From a virus: DNA of 21,417 nt. The notes beneath the pieces were generated by a model. It did not search any database, was not told the DNA's origin, and worked only from the letters and a program-made list of their open reading frames with translations. This document shows positions 15,656 through 21,417 of this stretch, piece by piece. Both the position numbers and the translations under genes were made by a program. How positions within the stretch are numbered: position 1 is the first letter of the stretch; each line of letters starts with the position of its first letter. The stretch lies in the IMG/VR virus record IMGVR_UViG_3300025082_000091, positions 1-21,417 of that record; one strand, 5' to 3'.

Positions 15656-15710
15656 AGCGTTCCCTCCTTGGCTTCCTTCTACGTTTCAACACAATCTTTG
15701 AATTAGCCAT
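15648..15710 (-). CDS. 20-residue Arg/Lys-rich micropeptide
   Basis: The ATG at 15710 has a perfect AAGGAGA five bases upstream and follows the TerL stop by 17 bases. The 20 residues (MANSKIVLKRRRKPRRERYG) include six Arg and three Lys, with one Glu. The stop overlaps the ATG of the next gene (ATGGCTGA), and the codons for PRRER contain that gene's AGGAGG. It may be a functional nucleic-acid-binding peptide or a leader whose translation opens the next start. The ribosome binding site is one of the best in the window. Confidence 0.6.
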   Translation of the reverse strand: MANSKIVLKRRRKPRRERYG

Positions 15711-15727
15711 AAAAATCTCCTTATAAT

Positions 15728-17059
15728 TTACATTGCCCCTTTTGAGGCATACTGTTCTTCCAGATCCCTTGCTTCCTGCTCTGACATACTGGCAGACGAA
15801 AGGTCTCCGTGTATTTTAATGGCTACTGCTCCAGTTTCAAGTGCGTCTGCACCGTGCATAGCCCAGTTCTTTAGCGGTTGGTCTGCAAATACATTGTATT
15901 TCTCATTGAAAACTTTCTGATAGTCCTGTAGTGCGTCTATTCCACCCTTACAGCGGGTTCTGTCAAAACGCATAATCGGCAATATAGCTCGCACGGAATC
16001 AATGCCATCCTGCTTATTTTTAACTTTAGGTATTTTCGTAAAGTTGATGCCAAGGTTCCGTGCTGTTTCTATTCTTTTGGCAGCCTGATCGGCTCCCCAC
16101 TCCCTTACGTTTATATCATGTGGAGCGTAATGTGCAATATAATTATATCCGTCTTCTGTTTCTTTTCGTCTGCAGACATTGGCGTAGTGATCAACGCCTA
16201 CATTATTCATCTCATAATAGTCTATAGCATGGATCCACGGTCCCACCTGCTGGAGAAACCATATAGCGTTGGTATCTCCCACGCCTATATCCCATGAAGT
16301 AAAGACTCCGTATGCCCTCTGATGAGGCACATCACAGATCCTATCCTCCTTATAAGCCTGTGCTATAAGCTGTGCGTAGTACGAACCCTCAAGACCAAAC
16401 TCGAAGTTACACCAATACTCCTGTTGAACCATTTCCTCGCTCATGCCTTCGTCTCTGTCGAGCTGAATGTCTGCCAGAGATATAGCGTTGGTGTCCTCTA
16501 CGGTCAGTACCTGTTCGAACCACCTGTCGGAAAGCTTTGCCATCCGAAGCATACGATATAAATGGTTCTTGCCACGAGGGGTTCCGTTAAACATCGCCCA
16601 CCCTTCGTTTTCGGTCAGAATGGGACGTATAAAGTCCCATACTCTCGGATCCTGTTGTGCGTATTCAGAAAACACACACCCGACTGGGTTAACACCTACA
16701 ACGTCGAGCCTGTCTGTTCCGAGGATCTGAAACGTAGAGCCTCCCGAAAGCAACAACTTCATTTCATGTTCATTAGACTTTACAACCATACCACGAGGAA
16801 AGTGATCCATAAACTTCATGCCAGCTTTATCCATACCGTCCCAGAGAATCTTCCTCCCCAGAGACAGCGTAGGGAAGTAGTAGTAATACGCACCTTTTCG
16901 CTGGGGTATCTTAGATATCATGATGTTCAGACAGGTCTTGTCTTTGCCACCACGACGGTGCATCACCATCACTGCTCTTCTGTATCCGCTCTCCATCGCA
17001 TCAAAGATCGGAACCTGATAGTCTCTCGGCACAAATTTATGTGGCAGTGTTATCGCCAT
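15728..17059 (-). CDS. terL: Terminase large subunit
   Basis: This is a 443-residue packaging motor ATPase and nuclease. The N-terminal ATPase has a Walker A variant HRRGGKDKT (34-42), a Walker B region VGCVFSEYA with the catalytic Glu at about 132, and the coupling motif FNGTPRG (about 157-163). The C-terminal RNase-H-like nuclease shows SWDIGVGDTNAIWF (first Asp about 257), HAIDYYEMNNVGVDHY (about 278-292) and AMHGADALETGAVAI with a late Asp at about 405. Length is normal for a short-form TerL. The ATG overlaps the previous stop as TAATG. It acts at the portal during packaging. The Walker A has the deviant RRGGKDK form found in some phage terminases rather than the GxxxxGKT consensus. Confidence 0.95.
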   Translation of the reverse strand: MAITLPHKFVPRDYQVPIFDAMESGYRRAVMVMHRRGGKDKTCLNIMISKIPQRKGAYYYYFPTLSLGRKILWDGMDKAGMKFMDHFPRGMVVKSNEHEMKLLLSGGSTFQILGTDRLDVVGVNPVGCVFSEYAQQDPRVWDFIRPILTENEGWAMFNGTPRGKNHLYRMLRMAKLSDRWFEQVLTVEDTNAISLADIQLDRDEGMSEEMVQQEYWCNFEFGLEGSYYAQLIAQAYKEDRICDVPHQRAYGVFTSWDIGVGDTNAIWFLQQVGPWIHAIDYYEMNNVGVDHYANVCRRKETEDGYNYIAHYAPHDINVREWGADQAAKRIETARNLGINFTKIPKVKNKQDGIDSVRAILPIMRFDRTRCKGGIDALQDYQKVFNEKYNVFADQPLKNWAMHGADALETGAVAIKIHGDLSSASMSEQEARDLEEQYASKGAM

Positions 17060-17217
17060 TACTTTCTCTTTGTCCTGTCGGTACCGCTGGTATCGTCGTT
17101 CTTCTGAGGAGAGATACTCTCGCCCCTGCCAGTCTTTTTGCCTATATCCCCACCCTTTATAGTGGCATCAATCGCTTCTCTTTTCGCCCTGTCTCTAAAT
17201 GATTCAGTCTTTGTCAT
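17059..17217 (-). CDS. 52-residue basic peptide upstream of TerL
   Basis: The ATG at 17217 lies inside the end of the 45-codon gene (14-base overlap), and the stop overlaps the TerL start as TAATG. The sequence is charged (SFRDRAKREAIDATIKGGDI; GKKTGRGESISPQ) and ends DRTKRK. Net charge is about +5. It is too short for an ordinary terminase small subunit and shows no helix-turn-helix, though it occupies the usual TerS position. I do not recognise it. Confidence 0.6.
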   Translation of the reverse strand: MTKTESFRDRAKREAIDATIKGGDIGKKTGRGESISPQKNDDTSGTDRTKRK

Positions 17218-17341
17218 TTTCCAAGTCCAATTCAGGAGCCTCTACTTCGCCCCAGTCCACATCTTTAAGAGGTACACCTGCTTCCTTACCGTATCGTTTT
17301 AATGCATCGGATACCTTTTTATAGTCTATATCTGTTTTCAT
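17204..17341 (-). CDS. 45-residue acidic peptide
   Basis: The ATG at 17341 overlaps the previous stop as TAATG, with AGGAGAG just upstream inside the end of the polyvalent-domain gene. The product (DYKKVSDALKRYGKEAGVPL, then KDVDWGEVEAPELDLENDKD) has an N-terminal helix and an acidic tail. It overlaps the next small gene by 14 bases. No family is recognised. Good ribosome binding site and tight coupling argue for a real gene. Confidence 0.6.
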   Translation of the reverse strand: MKTDIDYKKVSDALKRYGKEAGVPLKDVDWGEVEAPELDLENDKD

Positions 17342-19599
17342 TATCTCTCCTGCTGGCTAAGTACCGCTGCTGCGCCTCCAGCGCCTGCAGCGCCTGCACC
17401 CACCTGAAAGAGTGGAAATCCTGATTCTCTTGCCATCTTACGCATTGAAGGTGTTAATTTTATTGATTGAAACTTTGTGTTTCCGCCTACTCTTTTTAAT
17501 GTTCCACCTAATACTTTAGCAGAAGCATCTGATAAATGTATATTAACCGCATCTTCAAAGCGAAGCCCCCGTTTCAGTGAGTCTTCAAATTTATTTAATT
17601 GTTCAATTATTTCCGCACTTCTTCTTGTATCCTTTGAACTCTTAACAAACGCATCTCTTGCTTTTATAACATCAAGAGTATCAGGAGTCTTTCCTACAAA
17701 TACTCTGATTGACTGTTCGCCTGCCCCACCAGCTATATTAATATCATCGACACTCGCACCAAATTTTTTCCCAAGATTATTCGTTATATTCTTTATCTTT
17801 TTATCATATAGATTGAACGCCCATTGACCACCAACACGAAGTCCGTCACCCTCAAGAGAAGTGGTAATACGCCCTTCTTTAATATCTCGAATCTCATTAC
17901 TTATAAGTGCTTTTTTAAGTGATAATGGTTCTCTATTCTTTCTGTCTTGGAAGTTAAACTTATCTCTCCGTTTTACTATTTTATCTTCCTGTTTTTCCAA
18001 CTGTTCAAGTCTACCCCTAAAAGTCTTTTCATCCCATTGTTTTGCAACTTTATTAGCAACACCTGTTCCTACTGATGTTTCTAGTTCAGCGTGATTCTTC
18101 ACTGTAACATTTTCCAACTCTCCTGTTTTTGTCTGAATCTGTAAATTTACAGAACCATCAGAGTTCTTTGTAAATCTTATCTTATCTGCTACCGTACTTA
18201 CATCATATCTATCAGCAGTTTTCTGCCCGTTTATCCACGCAACTCTATCAAATCCATCATCAGCAGCCTGCTTCAACACACGCTTCATGGTAAACTCTTC
18301 CCAATTCCTTAAGAGTGGTGCGTTAGGAATATTTGCTTCTTGTCTTGTTACAAGCTTGCCGAGTTTTGCTTTTTCGTCAGCACTTAGGAGCCTTTGAAAT
18401 CTGAGCGCCTGCAAGTCTCCCACTTCCTTTATCTCTGAATTTGTTAATTCTTTAAGAGAACCCTTGAATCCTTTTTGTCTTCCTGCTAAATTCCAATCAC
18501 TCTGCAATTCTTCAATAAACAATACTCTTTCGCCATTTGAGCTTATTCTTTCGTTCATACGAACATGAGAAAGTATATTTGGCTCGTCAAAATGACCTTT
18601 TTCGGCGAAAAAGTTTATTGTTCTCCTTCCAAATGACTGTGGCAACCTCAGTAATAACTCTTTATAATTAGTACCGCCTGCAAGCGTTAAATTTGATGCC
18701 TCGTCAGGACCGAACTTAGTCGTACCATTTTTTGCAGCATTTGTACTTAAAGCATCAAGCCTTTCTGCCTGTATTACCAATGCTTCTTGTCTACGGAACG
18801 CTCTGGCTGCTCCTGCCGTGTCACCTTGAGCTTGAAGCTTTTGTCCTTCTCTTAATGCTCCATCTGCTCTATTGAATGTTTCTTCAGCCTGTTGAGTGAG
18901 AGTATTAAAGTCGTTATTACTTAAAACAGTCTCTTCTATATTGACCTTATTTGCATTTACAAAGTCCTGAAGTTCTTCCTTGGTTACATTCTTTTTACCT
19001 GCAAGGAAGTCATCAACACCTGTCCAGAGCCTCTCAGAAGGCTTTACATTCTTACTTATAAAGTTCCGAGCATCTTGAGCGGATAACTTATTAGGAAAAT
19101 TAGGTGCTTCAACCGTTTGCTGCAATTTACTGAAAAACGGTGCTGCCACCTTACCGCCACTCTTTTGAACTACACTCGCAACGCCACCAACGCCAAGACC
19201 AATACCAGCCTGAATCGGATCAAATATCGAACTCACAACTTCAGCCGTAGTCCTAAACGGCGTTCTTGCCTGTGGTATCAGGTTATTTTCAGCAAACCTG
19301 CCTGCAACCTGACCAACCTGTTCAGTAGGCGGTATAAGGAACTCTCCGCTTCTCGGGGTAACGCCTCTTAATTGTTCAATAAGCCCTATTTGCATGGGTT
19401 CTTCACCAAGCACACTTGCAACAGATCTAGATTGTCCACTCAACGCTCTCTCCAAGTCAGTAGATTGGTTCCGCCCTCCAAGTATACGATCAAGCACAGA
19501 AGCTTTTAATATATCAAGCTGCTGCGGTATTTTTCTAAGAGCATTGATCAACGAGGTGTCCTGCTGCCTAACAAATATCCCCCTGTCACCATTAGCCAT
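17341..19599 (-). CDS. Polyvalent-type phage protein with LPD-like domain
   Basis: This is a 752-residue protein with AGGAAA seven bases before the ATG. The N-terminal 160 residues contain a Gly/Val-rich hydrophobic stretch (SSIFDPIQAGIGLGVGGVAS, about 123-142). Residues about 172-225 match the small helical unit common in phage polyvalent proteins (LSAQDARNFISKNVKPSERL, WTGVDDFL, VTKEELQDFV). Residues 310-475 carry the larger conserved domain: NYKELLLRLP, HFDEPNILSHVRM (336-348), FIEELQSDW (361-369), and later FDRVAWINGQKTADRYDVS. The end TPSMRKMARESGFPLFQ is also characteristic. In polyvalent proteins of phages and plasmids these domains sit beside enzymes thought to be delivered with the DNA; their own activity is unknown. 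Here the domain is encoded alone, between a radical-SAM gene and TerL. Role: a likely injected effector or internal protein. Confidence 0.8.
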   Translation of the reverse strand: MANGDRGIFVRQQDTSLINALRKIPQQLDILKASVLDRILGGRNQSTDLERALSGQSRSVASVLGEEPMQIGLIEQLRGVTPRSGEFLIPPTEQVGQVAGRFAENNLIPQARTPFRTTAEVVSSIFDPIQAGIGLGVGGVASVVQKSGGKVAAPFFSKLQQTVEAPNFPNKLSAQDARNFISKNVKPSERLWTGVDDFLAGKKNVTKEELQDFVNANKVNIEETVLSNNDFNTLTQQAEETFNRADGALREGQKLQAQGDTAGAARAFRRQEALVIQAERLDALSTNAAKNGTTKFGPDEASNLTLAGGTNYKELLLRLPQSFGRRTINFFAEKGHFDEPNILSHVRMNERISSNGERVLFIEELQSDWNLAGRQKGFKGSLKELTNSEIKEVGDLQALRFQRLLSADEKAKLGKLVTRQEANIPNAPLLRNWEEFTMKRVLKQAADDGFDRVAWINGQKTADRYDVSTVADKIRFTKNSDGSVNLQIQTKTGELENVTVKNHAELETSVGTGVANKVAKQWDEKTFRGRLEQLEKQEDKIVKRRDKFNFQDRKNREPLSLKKALISNEIRDIKEGRITTSLEGDGLRVGGQWAFNLYDKKIKNITNNLGKKFGASVDDINIAGGAGEQSIRVFVGKTPDTLDVIKARDAFVKSSKDTRRSAEIIEQLNKFEDSLKRGLRFEDAVNIHLSDASAKVLGGTLKRVGGNTKFQSIKLTPSMRKMARESGFPLFQVGAGAAGAGGAAAVLSQQER

Positions 19600-19610
19600 T
19601 TATTTCCTCA

Positions 19611-21323
19611 TTATTTCGTATGCTGGCTTCCCCACAGATATACCCGTTCCTTTCGCTTTTGTGGAAATACAGTCTGCTTTGGAGGTGTTTTACCGAATCC
19701 CTTATAACAGTTTAGACAGTCTGCACATGAAGCCGAATCAGCATCGTCACAGACAGAGGACTGGTAAGCCCCTTTAGCTGCAGCCCTTTTTAGTTTAAGC
19801 GTACCGCCCTTTGTAGCTTTGTAAAATTGCGTGTCGAGTTCAAATATTTTAGCGGAAGACCCCCTCTTCCACCTGAGTCTTGTTTCGAGTGTGGGGATCT
19901 TCAGTTCATTGGTAATGTCTATAGCCTTTTGCATCTGGGCTTTTATAATAGGATTCCTGCTCATAAGGCTTCTTATGCGAGCCTGAATTTTAACCTCTGG
20001 AAACCTCTCCTTGAGGATCCTCAGGTTATCAATTGTGATTTGTAGTTGTGTGGGGTTTAACGGGTCAAGGCTCACCTCTATGTTTTTCATGACTTCAGGA
20101 TCAAAGCCCTTTAAGCTTTGTAATTTTGATACCAAAAATGTGTTATTCGCAGCAGTAGTGTCTGGAGACCTTGCAAGGAGAGACCTTAGCTCTTTTGCGG
20201 TATGCTCTCCGTGTATAAGAGGGTCTCCGTTTACACCTATTCTTATAAACTCATTGGGTTTTATTATCTCATCTGGATGAATCGTTGCTGGCACAGGGTC
20301 TTGGAATGTAACCTGTTGCTGACCGCATAAGCCTGCAGCAAAACATTCAGCACAGTTGTTTCCGCATCCCTTTACTGTATCAACCTCCCTTATAAACGAA
20401 TCCTTACGAGGTTTGCCAGTTTTAGGATCGGCAGGAGATTTCATTTTCAGGTTTGTAGTGAGCTTCTGTATCTCTGGGAAGGTTAGCTCTCTAATGGGTC
20501 TCTCAACAAGACCAATAACACTTGCCTTGTCAGGTAGACTTAACGCTTCAAATGCAGGATTACCTATTAGTTGCTTATTGATAGTATCTTCTATTTTGTT
20601 GCGCCATTTTCCATGCTTTTTGTCCCATCCCTGAATCATTTGAATATTTTCATTGGTTATAAACTGCTGTATCCTGTCTGTTGTTACGAGATTCTGTTTT
20701 TGCCCTTCGGGAAGTGTGGTGTTTGCTATTCTATTTGCTCGATTTGAAATGGCTGTTTCTTCTGCTTTTTGAATTTTGCTTACAGGGATTACTGAGGTCT
20801 TCTTTTGTACTATCGGAACAAACTTCTGTTCCTTGCCACCCGACATCCCAAGTTTAAAAGGTTTAGCAGTAGTAGCTGCGTCTTTTGCAAAGCCTGCTGT
20901 TTTACCAGCTCCCGCACCAGTGCTTTTCTGGAAAACACCGCCAACCATCCCCAGACCCTTTCTAAACAGGAAATTAAATGGATTTGCAAAGTCAGTGAAT
21001 AGCTCGAGATTATCTCCAATACCACCAACTACACCCCTCCTGACACCCTCACGACCCTTCCCAAAGATCCCAAGTTCCTCAAACGGAGTCTTAGGAAAGC
21101 GTTCCTGAAGTATTCTACCTAGATTTGAAGCAGGGACTTTTGGTCCTAAAATATCTATTTGTGTTGGGGGGGCATTATTGAATTGATTTGAAATTGAGTC
21201 TGGCTGGTTCAGACCAAGAATCTTCCTGAGAAGAATCTCATTAATAACATTTGGACTATTAAGCGCCTTATCTAAAAGGGTGGGGTCTTCTCCAGCAGTG
21301 GATTTTTTTAGAACTATTGACAT
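19611..21323 (-). CDS. Radical-SAM-like protein with long virion-type N-terminus and C-terminal Cys cluster
   Basis: This is a 570-residue protein with AGAGGAA before the ATG. Residues 320-327 are CGNNCAEC, the exact CX3CX2C that binds the radical-SAM [4Fe-4S] cluster, with Cys333 close by. It is followed by strands in the expected barrel order: FIRIGVNGDP (359-368, at the GGE-like position), IEVSLDP (415-421), VKIQARIRSL and IPTLETRLRWKRG. Cys525, Cys533, Cys536 and Cys539 (CX7CX2CX2C) suggest an auxiliary cluster. The first 300 residues have no iron-sulfur motif; they are Gly/Lys-rich with a hydrophobic Gly/Phe region (about 95-125), more like a phage internal protein. The family is reminiscent of phage Gp37/Gp68 (DUF5131) and Gp88 proteins, which have similar barrels. 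The substrate cannot be told. It is co-operonic with the polyvalent-domain protein. Confidence 0.75.
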   Translation of the reverse strand: MSIVLKKSTAGEDPTLLDKALNSPNVINEILLRKILGLNQPDSISNQFNNAPPTQIDILGPKVPASNLGRILQERFPKTPFEELGIFGKGREGVRRGVVGGIGDNLELFTDFANPFNFLFRKGLGMVGGVFQKSTGAGAGKTAGFAKDAATTAKPFKLGMSGGKEQKFVPIVQKKTSVIPVSKIQKAEETAISNRANRIANTTLPEGQKQNLVTTDRIQQFITNENIQMIQGWDKKHGKWRNKIEDTINKQLIGNPAFEALSLPDKASVIGLVERPIRELTFPEIQKLTTNLKMKSPADPKTGKPRKDSFIREVDTVKGCGNNCAECFAAGLCGQQQVTFQDPVPATIHPDEIIKPNEFIRIGVNGDPLIHGEHTAKELRSLLARSPDTTAANNTFLVSKLQSLKGFDPEVMKNIEVSLDPLNPTQLQITIDNLRILKERFPEVKIQARIRSLMSRNPIIKAQMQKAIDITNELKIPTLETRLRWKRGSSAKIFELDTQFYKATKGGTLKLKRAAAKGAYQSSVCDDADSASCADCLNCYKGFGKTPPKQTVFPQKRKERVYLWGSQHTK

Positions 21324-21416
21324 TTAATTCCTCTTTTTATCGTGTAAAAACAGACTCCATATAACAACCAAGGCTACTATACAAATTACAGCAACAACTT
21401 TTAATATTAAATCCAT
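21324..21416 (-). CDS. 30-residue single-span membrane peptide
   Basis: An ATG at 21416 opens a 30-codon frame ending in TAA directly before the radical-SAM gene. Residues 3-24 are hydrophobic (LILKVVAVICIVALVVIW, then SLFL) and the tail is HDKKRN, giving one transmembrane helix with a positive end. The upstream sequence, including any ribosome binding site or longer N-terminus, lies outside the window, so the start is uncertain. It could be a small holin-like or membrane-anchor peptide. Its last codons contain the ribosome binding site of the next gene. Confidence 0.5.
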   Translation of the reverse strand: MDLILKVVAVICIVALVVIWSLFLHDKKRN

Positions 21417-21417
21417 T

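Noticed and set aside
16562-17107. Plus-strand open frame of 181 codons opposite terL
   Set aside because: It is the complement of a confidently identified terminase gene and shows no protein family features.
1-21417. Amber (TAG) recoding of the whole phage
   Set aside because: Several genes end normally in TAG just before a neighbour's start, including those at 1360 and 7193, and conserved proteins contain no internal TAG.

Overview
This window is part of a tailed-phage or prophage genome. It holds the packaging, head and short-tail gene block, and every credible gene is on the minus strand, so the biological reading order runs from high to low coordinates. Genes are packed almost without gaps: many stop/start pairs overlap as ATGA or TAATG, and many starts have good Shine-Dalgarno boxes (AGGAGG, AAGGAG), which fits a bacterial host. 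The DNA is moderately AT-rich. No tRNA, integrase, insertion sequence, CRISPR array or host gene is visible, so the host cannot be named and an integrated versus free state cannot be decided.

Layout in transcription order. (1) 21416-17204, an accessory block upstream of the terminase: a 30-residue single-membrane-span peptide; a 570-residue protein with a canonical radical-SAM CX3CX2C motif and a second Cys cluster near its C-terminus; a 752-residue protein with domains typical of phage polyvalent proteins; and two overlapping genes of 45 and 52 codons. (2) 17059-12167, packaging and portal block: terminase large subunit, a 20-residue Arg/Lys-rich peptide, two small unknown proteins (one a coiled coil), a P22-like portal, two small unknown proteins and a 43-residue very basic peptide. 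(3) 12166-11968, a noncoding stretch of about 200 bases holding five consecutive inverted repeats. (4) 11967-8811, head block: scaffold-like protein, N4-gp56-family major capsid protein, a probable decoration protein and a coiled-coil structural protein. (5) 8798-4936, tail block: P22 gp4-like adaptor, a small collar/fibre protein with HxH metal-binding motifs, a small Cys/His protein, a P22 gp10-like hub and a small fibre-associated protein. (6) 4939-1: an ATP-grasp protein resembling phosphoribosylamine-glycine ligase (PurD/GARS) but apparently degenerate, followed by three large proteins in the position of podovirus DNA-ejection proteins. The last of these runs off the window.

Together the genes describe a podovirus-like particle: TerL packages DNA through a P22-like portal into an N4-gp56-type capsid built on a scaffold, the neck is closed by gp4-like and gp10-like proteins, and internal proteins are ejected with the DNA. 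The unusual contents are the radical-SAM protein and the polyvalent-domain protein in the virion operon, the degenerate PurD-like protein among the tail genes, a set of tiny basic genes, the hairpin-rich leader in front of the scaffold and capsid genes, and a possible amber-readthrough extension. No terminase small subunit was recognised.
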